A stretch of DNA of 64,000 bases. It comes from Heterobasidion occidentale (lineage: Eukaryota > Basidiomycota > Agaricomycetes > Russulales > Bondarzewiaceae). Every line of letters starts with the position of its first letter. Position 1 is the first letter of the stretch. This document shows, piece by piece, positions 1-11,678 of the stretch. The position numbers and the translations under genes are program-made. The stretch spans positions 1,612,001 through 1,676,000 of the forward strand of contig JBCAQO010000007.1 in assembly GCA_039111635.1 (NCBI GenBank), in the 5' to 3' direction. Under the pieces are notes generated by a model, which was not told the origin of the DNA, ran no database searches, and saw only the letters and a program-made list of their open reading frames with translations.

Positions 1-3000
1 CGCGGTTTATTGCGATGGTGCGATGCGGGCGTCACGGCCGTTGACAACGAGGTGCTGTTTGCAGACGTGGCGCAGCGCGCCGGGCGCTCGAGGTGGCGAG
101 GGGAGAGGAGGGGAGAGGTATGCCGACGGCGCGTCATGGATGAAGCCATGGCACGCGCTGGCGTTGAACACCGGTCGGCCTTCAAAACTTCAAGCTCAAG
201 CTCGCGGCTTCCTCTCCCGCGCCACCCGGCCGACACCACCCCAGCCAATCAGCGGCCTGCCCCGCGTCGCGCTCGGGGCGGGGTCCGAAACGCGGCGATC
301 CCCATCAGATCCCCAGGTCCGCCTCGACGTGGTTTTCGCGATGACCATTTCCTCCGCATCGCCGTTGATTGCACGGCAGAAGGCGCGCGCAGATTGCGAT
401 GCGCCGCGCGGATTGGCTCCCCCCAGGCTTCGCGAAGGAGCCTGCCGGCCAGCAAATTGAACCCTCATCTCAATCGCGAATCGAAATCTCGTCCAAATGG
501 GACTTTGTTCCCGATCGGGCGCCTGCCGCTGTGGGCGAGTGTGTACGGGCGCATGTGTAAGGCCCATCGAGTCACCACCCACCCACCGCGACCCATCCCC
601 CAGTGACGGAGGATCCGCAGAAGCTCTCGGAGTTGGGCGTGGCATCAGACGGACCCCAGGGACTCACGCCAATGCGCCTGACCTGCTTGCCCGCCGTGGA
701 TTGCGAACGCCCGACATTAAAAGTCAAATCCGACTTGAATCCGACGCAGCGCGACATCAGCTCCAAAGATATCGTTTTTGACGCGTTCTGTACGGTGTGG
801 GCACAAGGCAGGCATGGGCGCGTCGGGCATGTGATTGTCGCTACTCGCTTTCATACATTGGATATTCGAGGAGCACTGCAGACCCCATCAGCGGCACGAT
901 CTTTCCAGCCAATGGAATTATAGCGCACGGATGCAAAGAGCGCACAGCGGGAAGGTGAGAAGGCCAGGATCCCACGGGCGATGATGATGATCGCACCCTC
1001 GAGGGTTTCTTTCATTAAGCAGCGCGTGCCGCGGTTGGCTGCGAAGCCCGGCGCGCGCGACGGGTGCAGAGAACGGGTACTGGAGAGCAAGGAAAATCTC
1101 ACGCTGCACAGCGCAGCAAAGCAGCGCCACAGCCAGGTCGATCAGGATGCAGGCGGCCGGGCCAGGCGCCACCCTACGCCCATTTGTAGATGCGCACGCG
1201 ACCCGCGCCGCCGCGAGGTGTCGGCCGGCGCTTCGCGCGTTCTGCTGCTCGCACTTCTGGGCCTTGCGTTCGCAGAGCCCTCGCGTGTTCTTCTCGGTGG
1301 AACTTCTCTGTCGTTGTTGTTGTTCCGCTTCAAGTTGACAGGTGGGTGCTGCCCCGTTTGCGAGTTCCCGAAGCCGCCATCAGCGGCCTGCACTGCGCGA
1401 GCGTGTGGGCTTTTAATCTCCTGCAGCCCGTCCTTGTGCTTGGGCGGGTACCAGGCAGCCCGGCAGACGAGCTTCTGGCCAACGGCGATCCCGATCAACC
1501 TTTATACAGCCTGTGGGATCGACGCCCGGTAAGCATGTGTTTTTCGACAGAATCGACAGGCGTGCGTACACGGTGCGCAATTTGCGCGCACGTATGTTTA
1601 ACCCCATCGCCGTCCCCCCTTATCCTGTCCATGTACGACACGACCGACCGTCCGCGAGCCAGGCCGTGCGCACCGCCTCTCGCAACCCGCGCGAATCCGG
1701 CGAAGCGGGCGTGGGTGCGCCGTGCGTAAGATAGGGCGCCCAGGGGCACACGCGAGAAGACGGCGCTTCGCAGAAAAGGGCGACGGTGGACTGATTGGCC
1801 GTAGGCCAGCAGAGGGCAGCTCGGGCACTGGACCACGGCGCGCAGGCGCGAGTCGACGACGCCTCGACGCAGGCGCCGCTTTGGGTCAAGCAAGTTCGCT
1901 GCTGGGTCCCAGGTCAGCGTGGGACTCGGGCCCGGAACGGGCGTCGGGGGCAAAGCGTGATCGGCGGAGCGGGTGGGAGCGCTCTAGAGCGGTCTTTTTT
2001 CATTTGGACCTGCGACGGGAGGCGGCGGATAAAAAATAGCATTAATTCTGCTCCCGTGTGATGATGAGAGACCTCCGACTTGCGGTGGTGCCAGAGCTGG
2101 CGCAAAGATGGGTCGTTCGACTGCGCAGCTGCCCCCCGAGAACGGCGCGCGGAGTCGACGTCCCCGCGTCCCCTCCCGCACGACCCACGGCCCACAAGCG
2201 GCGGAAAGGCAAAGTGACACGGAAGGTCGTGAAGCGCCAAAACGACACGTGTGCACACGTGTATGCGGAGCGGGGGAGCGACCTGGGGTGACGGTGTGAA
2301 TGGTGACGGGGAAAACACTTGAAGCAACGGTCCCTGCGACGTGCTCCACGGTTCGGCGCACTAACCAGCAAGTGCCGAGAGGGGGATCCGCAGGCACCGC
2401 CAGCGAGGAGCACGTTACCTTCGCGCTTCATATGTTGCGAGTGGTCGTGCTTTATGTACTTGCGCACGCGCGCGCAGCGTCTGGCGTCTGGCGTCTGGCG
2501 AGCGGCGGACGAGCGGACAGCGGGCGAGCAGGCGAGCAAGCGTCGCGGGAGGCGAGGCGGGACGAGGTCGACGCGAGCCTGGCGCGGTCCACCCCACGCT
2601 CTAGGCTCGGACTCTCGCCGCGCGCGGGCCCCGAGTCGGCGTATAAGACCGCCGACGCAGAGACACAGGCAGCGCGCCCGCGCGTCTTCGACGTCCACCC
2701 GGCAGCAGACGGAGAATCTGCGGTTTGGCTCGGCTGGCTGGACTCAGCGCGCGAGGTTCGTAATTTGGTGCGTAAGTTTTACTTACGTGTGGGCGCCGGA
2801 CGTCCGTCGCGTGCTTGCTGGGCCACGTAGGTCGCGTTATTGTGCGAAGACGCGCAGGCGAGGAAGGACAAAAGGAAGGGGGTGCGAAGAAGGAATATGT
2901 GAGGGTTTTTTTTTGATGGAGGGGCCTTCGCGCTCGCGTACGTGGGAGAGAGACGACGCGAGCGGTCGATCCGACTGTTCCCTTACTTACACGGACACAG

Positions 3001-3501
3001 AGAACACAGCTGGCGTGAAAACAAAGGAGCAGTGAGCGCGGGCCACCGCAGAGGAGGCTTCTCGGCGGCCAGCGCAGGTGCCGACCGCCCGACGACCGCC
3101 CGCGTCGAGCACCGCGCTCGGTGTATGGCGTCTCCAGCGCGGTCTGTGGGGCGTCTGCACTGACCGCCGGTCGCACGTCGATCCCTCATGAGGCGCGAGC
3201 GGCGACGCGGCCACCTGCACGAGCGGCGGCGTTCACCGTACCGACGCGGCCACCAGCACTGCGCGCGCGGCGCTTCCTAGAACAAAAGAGAGGATCAGCG
3301 ATCAGCCGGCTGCCACTTACCAAGTCGCCAGCCCGTCAGTACTTGCGACGTCGCAGTCGAAGACTCTCCGGGGTCGTGGACAGCAAACGAACGAACGAGC
3401 AAATGAACAAACGGGACGCGGCGAGCCGGCCAGATGTCCAATCAGACGCCACGGTTAGGCGCCTACGCCCGCCCGTTCCCAACCAATTAGCGAGCCAGCG
3501 T

Positions 3502-3546
3502 AGTTCAGCCAGCCAGAGTTCAGCCAGCCAGAGTCCAGCCGGCCAG
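3502..3546. repeat. 15-bp tandem repeat, three copies
   Basis: The unit agttcagccagccag occurs twice exactly (3502-3516, 3517-3531) and a third time with changes (3532-3546). Shorter GGCT repeats lie near 3984-4003. There is no sign of coding function. Confidence 0.85.
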
Positions 3547-4436
3547 ACTCCAGCTAGACTCCAGCCGTGGCAATTCCTGGCAGTTCGCAGAACGTATGTA
3601 CCGTACGTAGCCGGCTCGTTCGCGACAAGCCGCGTCCGCCGGGCGCCGATTCAATTACGTACGCGCCGCTCGCGCCGCGCGCCAAGCGAGATGCGCCGTC
3701 TCGATGCGGCCGTCCGAGTGCCGTCCGAGTGCCGACCGACCGTCGATCGAGCGGATCGGGAACAGCAAAAGCACTCGAGGAAGAGGAAGCATTTTGCGAG
3801 CCCGTTTTTTGATTGGGTAGAGGCTGGGCGGGATCGGCCGGTGGGCGGGGCTTGATCTGGCGCGATCTCGGGAGCAAAAGCGCAAAACGCACGATAATAA
3901 AAAAACAGGGTGGTTCGCTGTCGTTCGTGATTTGCGGTTCGTGGTTCGTGGATGGACGGGAGGGGGCGAGCGACGATCTTTTTTGGCTGGCTGGCTGGCT
4001 GGCTGGATTTGGGGAAATGGAGGCACTTGCTGAGGGATCTCGGGGGCTTTTAGGAGTCGCTCGTTCGAGGGTGGATGGATGGAGGATAGGAGATCTATTA
4101 CGGTGCGCGCGACGCGGCGCGCACAGGCCGCTCGCGATGATACATGCGTATGTGTGTGTCCACGGCCTAAGTACATGGTAAATACGACATGCGACGTACG
4201 AGGACGGCCGAGACGGACCGCGAGTCTTGGGCACTGTGCCGCCGGCGCCGGCGCGGCGCGAGGCGTGCGCAGGGCGCAGAGGCGAGTGCGTCAGAGCATG
4301 CAGGGAAGCGGGTCTCGAGCGCGAGCGAGCAGGGAACGGAGAAGCTAAGCTAAGAGAGGGATGCGGATGCGGGAAGCGAAGCGAAGCGCGGGTGGGAGAA
4401 CTGCCGGGGTCGGGGTCAATGGGACGTATTTGGAGG

Positions 4437-4565
4437 AGAGGAAAGGGAGGGGAGAAGCCGGGATGTGGGAAGGAAGGGGCTGCAGAGGGAAGGAAGGCAG
4501 GCAGGAAAGAAAGAAGTGGGCAAGGAAGTGGGCAAGAAAGAAGGAAGGAAGGAAGGAGGGAAGAT
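4437..4565 (+). repeat. Purine-rich tract with GGAA/GAAG repeats
   Basis: The + strand is almost entirely A and G here and ends in GGAA tandem repeats around 4541-4556. Such polypurine tracts are common in fungal promoters and can form triplex structures; that role is inferred only. Confidence 0.75.
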
Positions 4566-6061
4566 GAGACGGGTGACGTGCGACGACGTCGAGACGTCGA
4601 CACGGCGCGACGGGTCGACGGTGCGACGGTGCGACGGTGGTACGATGCGACACGACACGACGCGACGCGACGCGACGTGCTGCGGTGCGGGCCCGTGTGT
4701 GTATGTACTGTGCTGTGCTGTACGGCGTGGAACGCGGGTGCTGTTCGACGGCGCTGGCCGTGCGGGGGTGACAGACGCTGCTGCTGCCATCAATCGTTAT
4801 CGCACACAAGCCACCGGGAGATGAGCGCGAGCGCGCACGCAAAGGTTCGAGGCCGCGGTGCGTTGCGCTGGGCTGCGCGCGAGGACGCGTTCGGATCCGG
4901 AACGCGGGCGCGGGACGGCCCAGTCGAGGCTCGAGGCTCGAGGAGGGCTGACGCCACCGCGAGCGAGAAAGGGAGTCGGACTGGCATGTGTGGGGTAAGC
5001 GCAGTGCAGTGCAGTGCGGCGCGGTATGATCTCATGGGGGATCTGGGACGCGGCCGAGAAGAACGAGGACGCGCGTGCGCGAGATTCGAGGAAGCGCGAC
5101 GGTCGACGGGCGCACGTCAGGTTGGCAGCGATGCGTGACAGGTTTGACAGGCTTCGAGGAAGCGCAGGACGAAGCGGTGGTTTGCAAGCTGTCGGGGTGA
5201 AGAGCTCATTAGATCGGATGGAGGATCGCGCGCGGGCGCGGGCGGATGCACGCAGTCATGCTCGCTCGCAGGAGTGGCAGGATCGGGCGATAGATTGGAT
5301 TTGGGAATTGTTATTTGTTATTGGGCGGGGGCTGTCACGGGGGACGTGTGGACGAGGGGGGGGAACGGGCACGGCGAGGGAGGACGCGCGGGTGATCGGA
5401 CGGCACGGAGGGGGACGGATGTGGAAGAGACGATCCGGGTACGGTGGGCGGGCGGCCGGGGGTGGTGGGGGGCCGAGGCGGGGGCTGCCGGTTGGGCGTG
5501 CGTGGTTGGGTGGCGAGTGGATGCACGAGGCGGGGGGGCGGGCTGTGTACTAACGGGCGACTATAGGGGGCGATAAGGACGGAGGGGCCACGGGGGAGGG
5601 CTATCGGCAGGGATGGACATATGGGTTTGTGGGACGGGGGGAGGAGAGAGAGAATGTATTGGATGACGAGATAGCGCGGGCCGGGAATGGGCGCGGGGGC
5701 GTGATTGGAGGGAGTGGGAGGGCCAATGGGGACGGGGGATGGGGATCGGGTGTTCGGGGCCTGGAAGATGAAGTGGAGGTCGCGGGGCGGGGTCGGGGGC
5801 GGTGGTAGGGTGTGGTAAGGAAGGGGTGGAATTGGAATTGGAATTGGAGGTGGACGGAGGGCTGGAGAGGAGGAGAGGAGGGATGGGAGCGTGGGAAGGA
5901 GGGTTGTGTGTCAGCTCAGCTAACGGGGGGAACGGGGGATTGGCTCTGTGTGGGCGGAGAGGCTCTCATATGTCGGCCTCCTCCACCCAGTCAAAGCCGC
6001 TCCCTGGCCTCTCCTCCCCTCCCCGTCCCCATCCCCATCTCCCTCCACCTCCACCCTCTCC

Positions 6062-9000
6062 ATGGCAGACACAGACCTCCTCCCTCCGAAAAAGATCGCA
6101 CGCACATCTGCACCCCACGTCCGCCCCCGCTCCCCCGACCAGGCCCACCCGTCCTCGCTCCACTCAGACACCAAGGCCCCCGCCAAGCGCGCTCGCAAGG
6201 CCATCAACTGCGAGCCCTGCAGAAACAGCAAGCTCAAGTGCGACAGGCGAGTCACCCACCTCTCCTCTCCTCTCCTCCTCTCCTCTCCTCTCCTCTCCTC
6301 TCCCTCCCCTCCGCGCCTGTGCTCATCCGTTCGTCCGCCGATCGCCGATCGCCAGAAACCGCCCGTGCTCGTCGTGCGTGCTCAGAGGTCCGCTGCCCCC
6401 TCCTTGCTCCAGAGCCCCCGCCCTGCAGTCCCGCTCACGATCACTTCCCTCGCAGGCACCGCCGCCCACTGCTACCAGAACCAGGACCTCTCGTCCGCGC
6501 ACTCCCGCCCAGACGTCCTCCAGTCCGTCGTCCCTGCCCCTCCTCCCCCCGCCCCCGCCCTTCTGACCGGTCCGCCCCACAGCCCCGCACGCTCCCTCGA
6601 TCCCTCCGCAGAGTTCTCAAAAATCCGCCAGTCGCTGTCCCTCCTCGAGTCCCACCTCGCCCTCGCCGCACACCGCCCGTCCTTTAACGCCTCTGCACCC
6701 GGCGCACCCGCCTCCGCCCCCTCTCCTACCCCTTCTTCTCCGTCCCAGACCCCGCGAGCGCCCTCCCCAACCCCTTCCTCAAGCAGGAGTCCCTCGACCC
6801 AGACTTTCCTCCTCACGCCAGCGCCCCCGGCGCACGCGGCCGCTCCGGCCAGGGGGGGTTCTACGCCGGCCCCACCAGCGCCGTCTCCCACCTCTCTTCC
6901 TCCGTAAGCCCGCTCGTCGCGTTCGCTCTCCCGCGCTCACCTCTCGCCCCCAGGACGTCAACGACACCGACGATGCCCTCGACCCCGACCCCTCCCAGTG
7001 GTCCTCCCCCGCCAGCCTCGCCATCCCCCCCGCCTACGACGACGACCGCGACCTCCTCGCGGAGCTCCCCCACGAGTCCATCATCGACGGCCTCCTCGAC
7101 TACTACTTCGAGTACTGCAACTGGATATACCGCCACGTCAACCAGGCCTCCTTCGTCCCCGCCTGGACCCGCTACAAGTCCGGCGCCGGCGCCGACCGCA
7201 TCGTCCTCGCCACCGCCTGCATGGTCATGGCCGTCGCCCTCCACTACCTCCCCGCCCACAACGAGCTCCGCAAGAGCCTCCCCGCCGACATCGAGGACCT
7301 CGGCACCCGCTTCTACAACGTCATGCGCGTCGCCCTCCAGCGCCGCCAGGCGGAGAGCCGCGCCTACACCCTCGACCTCGTCGAGCTCCTCCTCGTCCGC
7401 TGCCACTACCTCTCCCTCTCCAAGATCGACTCGGAGGAGATCTGGTGCGTCAAGGGCGAGCTCGTCACCGTCGCCACCGCCATGGGCCTCCACCGCGACC
7501 CCGGCAGGAACAAGATGCCCTTCGAGCTCGCCGAGCGCAGGCGCTGGGCCTGGTGGCACGTCATCTTGCTCGAGAGGTGCGCGCGCGCGCTTCCTTCACT
7601 GTTACCCTTCTCACCTCTCACCTCGTTTCGTGGTGTGCCAGATGGCAGGCGTTCATGTTCGGCCGCCCGCTCGCCATCGCCTCGCACCACTTTGACACCG
7701 AGCTCCCCTCCTACTGCGACCCGGCCATCGACGGCACCGGCCGCCTCTACGTCGCCAACATCGCCCTCTTCAAGCTCGCCTACATCCTCGGCACCATCAT
7801 GGACGACGCCATCTCCCTCCGCCCCGTCCCCTACGAGTCCGTCCTCGCCAACGACCGCGTCCTCCAAGACTGGCTCGACGCCCTCCCGCCCGAGCTCGAC
7901 CTCGACGACTACCACCTCGTCCGCAGCCTCGGCTCCCCCGCCACCGCCGTCCGCCGCGTCGGCGTGCAGAGCATCATCGTCCGCACCGCCTTCCTCCACA
8001 TCCGCTTCACCCTCCACCGCCCGTACGCGAGCCTCGCCCGCGCGTCCCCCAAGATGGCCGCCAGCCTCGACACCGCCGTCGCCGCCGCCGACGCCCTCAT
8101 CGCCCTCGTCGCCCAGCCCGCCCCGAAATCCTCTCCCACGCCGCCCTCTCCGTCCCGGGCCACCTCAACTGGGGCCCCGCCCACGTCTTCTCCGCCGCCA
8201 TGTTCTTCTCCTTCCAGCTCGTCAACAACCCGACCAGCGCGGCGCCTTTGCCCGCCGCGCGAGCGTCCTCCTCGCCGTCAAGACCCTCGAGGGCTGCCGC
8301 GGCATGCCCGTCGCCGACAAGGCCCTCCGCATCCTCCGCGCCCTCGCCCCGCTCTACGCGACGAGTACCTCCGCGGCGGCGCCGGCGCGGCCGCCGCCGA
8401 CCGCGCGCGCACGCGCGCCACCGTGCTCGCGCGCGTCCGCAGCCTCGCGTTCCCGTACCACGACTCGCCCGCGGTCCCGTTCGGCGCGGCGGAGAGCCCG
8501 CGCGTGGGCCCGCTCAGCCCCGCGACGCCGTCGAGCGCGACGGGCGCGAGCCCCGAGGCTGGGCGGCTGACCCCCGCCGCGGACCAGCAGCAGCAGCAGC
8601 AGGGGATGCAGCAGCAGGGGTATCAGCAGCAGCAGCAGCAGCAGGCGCCGATGATGGCGCTCCAGCCGCCGACGCCGCAGCACATGGCGTACCCGGCGCA
8701 CGCGGGGATGCACAACGGGTGGCGTCAACGGCAGCAACGGCGTCAACGGCAGCAACGGCGTCAACGGCAGCAACGGCGCCAACGGCCACGCGCACGCGCA
8801 CCTCGCGCCGCACGCACACGCGCACTCGCACGCGCACGCGCACCCGCACCCGCATTCTCAGCACGCGCACGTCCACCAGCAGCAGCAGCAGCAGCAGGCG
8901 CCGCACCAGGCGTCGCACCAGTCGCACCACGCGCACTCGTCGTCGCTCTCGGCTGCGCTGTCCGCGCAGAGCAAGACGCTGCCGTCGCTGCGCTGGGCGC

Positions 9001-9648
9001 CCGTGCAGACGTCGCCGGGCGGCGCGTCCGGGTCCGCCTCCTCCGGCCAGGCGCCGCCGCAACAGCAGGGCCAGCAGGGCCAGCAGCAAGGGCAGGGCCA
9101 GCAGGGGCAGGGGGCAAGGGCAGGGGTACGCGCCGGGCGCGTATGGGTCGCCCGATGCGGACGGGGGCAGCCCCGGCCAGCAGAGTCGGGCGTTCCAGCA
9201 GCACGTGCAGCAGCAGCAGCAGGCTCAGCAGCAGCAGCAGGCGGGCGGGTGGCCCCAGCAGCAGCAGGTGCAGTCGTTCCAGCTTGCGCAGGTGGGGATG
9301 TATACCGGCGCCGGCGTCGGGGTGGGCGACGACGGCGCGCTGGGCGGGGTGTATGCGCCTGGCGTCGGGGTGGGCGTGGGTGTGGGGGTGGGTGTGGGTG
9401 GTGGGGTGGTGGGGAGCACGCTGTGGGGCGCGTCGAGCGGGTTCGAGCAGGGCGAGTGGGCGCAGTTCCTGGACCCGTTCCCTCCTGCGGGCGCGCCGCA
9501 GCAGCAACAACAGCAACAGCAGCAACAGGGCGGGCAGGGAGCAGGGGGCGCGCAGCAGCAGCAGGAGGCGGGGGCGGGCGGGGCGAAGGTGGGCGCGGGG
9601 AGCGCGCCGGTGGTGAATGGGGCGGGGGCGATGCGGGCGATGGGCTAG
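6062..9648 (+). CDS. Zn(II)2Cys6 fungal-specific transcription factor (frame broken by several single-base indels)
   Basis: The N-terminus carries a binuclear zinc cluster preceded by a basic stretch; the cysteines lie in CEPCRNSKLKCDR, RPCSSC and AAHCYQ. A short leucine-rich segment (SLSLLESHLA) may be the dimerisation coil. The middle is the fungal_trans domain, including WWHVILLERW and FMFGRPLAI. The last third is low complexity: Gln runs, a VNGSNG repeat, a His-Ala stretch and a Gly-Val run. Exons are 6062-6246, 6356-6387, 6456-6903, 6954-7576 and 7642-9648; the first intron starts with GC. The reading frame must change near 6690-6720, 8117, 8227, 8360 (one base missing each) and near 8719 and 9110-9114 (one extra G each). 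With these corrected the length is 3297 nt, or 1098 residues. Third codon positions are almost all C or G. It is either a recent pseudogene or, more likely, an intact gene with assembly errors. The target genes are unknown. Confidence 0.88.
6247..6355 (+). other. GC-AG intron splitting the zinc-cluster codons
   Basis: The exon ends tgcgacag and the next bases are gcgagt, so the donor is GC rather than GT; the acceptor is gatcgccag. Joining restores CDR-NRPCSSC, the conserved zinc-cluster spacing. The intron is a CT-rich polypyrimidine tract, including repeated cctct units. Confidence 0.75.
8721..8779 (+). repeat. 18-bp minisatellite coding VNGSNG repeats
   Basis: The unit ggcgtcaacggcagcaac is repeated three times in the tail of the transcription factor and is followed by alternating His/Ala codons and CAG runs. 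The reading frame that gives the clean repeat is reached only after one extra G near 8719. Confidence 0.85.
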
Positions 9649-11678
9649 GTGTGCGGGGTGCGCAGTGCGCGCGCGCGTGCGTGCTTGTCGGTCGGTCGGT
9701 TGGCGGGGGTGTTGGAATCGAACGAGGGCGGGGAACTGCGTCTTGCGGGGGTGCATCGTGCGCGACCGCGACGGCGCCAACGACGATGCCGGCGCTGGCG
9801 TCTGCAGCATCGGCCCCACGGGCGCGTCCGCCCGTCTGCGTGTCCGCCATCGTTGCCCGCCCGCTCGCCCCTCGGTCGCCGCCGCCGCCGCCGCCGTCGA
9901 AGTCGTCATCTCCTTGGCCGCCATTGTCGCCCGTCGTCGCCCGTCGTCGCCCGCCGCCGCTCTTGTGTTTATCTGTTTTCTGGGTTTTATGGTGGTTTTG
10001 GGCGCGCGGGCGTCTTGTATACCTACCCTCTCTTTCTCATCCTCATCCTCATTCTCACACACACACACACACTCTCTCTCGCACTCTCTTGGCACCTGCG
10101 TCCGCACCCTCGTCTGGTTGCTCCCGCCGGCGTTTCCCGTCGTCCCGTCGACTCGTCGCCTCGCCTCGCATCCGCCGCGCCGCGCCGCGTCTCCCTTTGG
10201 CACTCGACTCGTATTACCGCTAGCGCTGCCGCCCGATAGCTGTCCGGCGCGGATGGTCACATCCATGATACCTTCTTCCTCCCTTCGCTTTCACTTGCGC
10301 TCGCGCTCGTGAACGCACTCGCATTCATACTTGCATTCACACTCGCACTCGCATTCGTGCACGAATACGTTCGCGTTTGCGCGCGCGCGGCTCCCTCTCC
10401 GGGGCGGCGCGCGATTCCCCTGGAAGAACAATCTTCTGCCCTCCATCCCTGTCTCTCTGTCTGCTCTCTTTTTCTGGTTTCGTGGCTCGTGGCTCATACC
10501 GAATGCTGAATACTGACCGGTGTATATATATCATACTTTGTACTCGCTCATCATACCACTCACCTCTCTCTCCCTCTCCCTTAACTCTCAGCCTTACTCT
10601 CTGTCTCTTTATCTGTCTCACTCTCTGTCTCTCTCGTGTCGGTCCCGTCTTCTCCTCGTCTCTCGATCCCCCAACTGTGTCGCTTATCTTATACTTCTTA
10701 CTGTTTTTCTCCAGCTCCATCTCCACTCGTCGGCTCCACTGGCTCTCTCTCCCTCTCTCTCTATTTCTCTCTTTGTCTCTCTCTACCTGACGTCCCACTG
10801 TCTGTCTCACTGTCTTCGTTTCGTTCTACTAACTGACTAGCTAGTCCTGTGCGTGTCGTCCTGTCACTGTCACCGTTCACTGTTATCCGTCTCGTCCTGC
10901 GCTAGCTCTAGTACTTGCAGAAATGCTTATCGCTGCGGCTGCTGCTGCGGCTGCAAATCCAAACTGTGATCGTCTCCTCGCGCTCACCGTGTGTCTAACT
11001 TGTGCGTCTGACTGCCTAACCTTGTGTCTAACCGTCCGTCTACTCAACCGACCGACCGACCGTTTGTCTGGACTCTGGAGGCTCTGGGCGCGTCTCTGAT
11101 CGGGCTTTAATGCAGCCCGTTCATTTCGTTCCGGTGTAATACGAGTGCCGCCGGTCCACGAACCACGCCCGTTGCGACGGCGGCATGCACGTAACGCCTG
11201 CGCACTCGATTCGCTCGGTTTTCGGCCGAGTTCTATGAATAGCGCGGCACGCGCTGTGCTCTACGGCACGTACGGCCATAAGGCCATAAGGCCATACGGA
11301 CGCCTTGCGTTGCGATAGATGGAATTGAATAGAATTGAATAGGATAGAATGGATACTAGGTACGGGATACTGGATAGAGGGTGCGCTAGATGAAGTACCA
11401 GGTACATGCGGGGTGAGCAAGGGGGGCACACACACGTGCGTTCGCGTACGAGGAAGTACGACGTATGTGGACGCGGTACTTTACTGCCCTGATGATGATG
11501 ACGATGACGACCATGACGATATGCGCGCGCGCGCGCACCCACACCGTGCCCCTCGAACCTTGAGCTTGCGCCTCGAGCCGCGCGCAAGGGAAGCCGCGAA
11601 CGCGACACGTACGGCACAAGTAGGGGAGGGGGGAAGGGGCACAGGGGGCACGTCACGCCGCCGCGGCGTGGGGACGCC
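9649..11678. other. Low-complexity convergent spacer
   Basis: This is the 3' side of both the transcription factor (+) and the PIH1 gene (-). It holds a CA microsatellite (about 10056-10072), degenerate CACTCG hexamers (10300-10370), a long CT-rich tract (10560-10830) and a small ggccataag repeat (11276-11298). No gene is supported. Confidence 0.65.
10056..10072. repeat. CA dinucleotide microsatellite
   Basis: About eight CA units lie inside a CT-rich stretch that continues as a CT repeat to about 10090. Confidence 0.85.

Larger units (their letters stand above)
1..6061. other. Gene-poor GC-rich region upstream of the transcription factor
   Basis: I find no protein I can recognise in these 6 kb on either strand; the open frames are those expected from high GC content. 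The stretch holds short tandem repeats, a purine-rich tract and, from about 5300 to 5960, many runs of four or more G on the + strand. It may contain the promoter and 5' leader of the transcription factor that starts at 6062, or a gene too diverged for me to see. Confidence 0.6.

Noticed and set aside
603..923. 106-codon + strand frame of fairly normal composition
   Set aside because: It has no recognisable motif, no supporting neighbours and no splice structure, so I do not call it a gene.
3554..4603. Minus-strand Ser/Pro-rich frame of 349 codons
   Set aside because: It arises from the purine-rich + strand tract; there is no domain, no plausible intron pattern and no conserved motif.
6861..7559. 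Minus-strand open frame rich in Val, Gly and Glu
   Set aside because: It mirrors the highly C-ending codons of the fungal_trans domain on the other strand.
8111..8370. Frame changes explained as very short introns
   Set aside because: The needed gaps are one base each, and the protein reads continuously across them; there are no splice sites.
9700..9760. GGAATCGAAC stretch resembling part of a tRNA T-arm
   Set aside because: No acceptor stem, anticodon arm or A box could be paired around it.
8761..10266. Long minus-strand open frame of about 500 codons
   Set aside because: It is antisense to the transcription factor tail and owes its length to GC-rich repeats; composition is Arg/Pro/Leu-rich with no domain.
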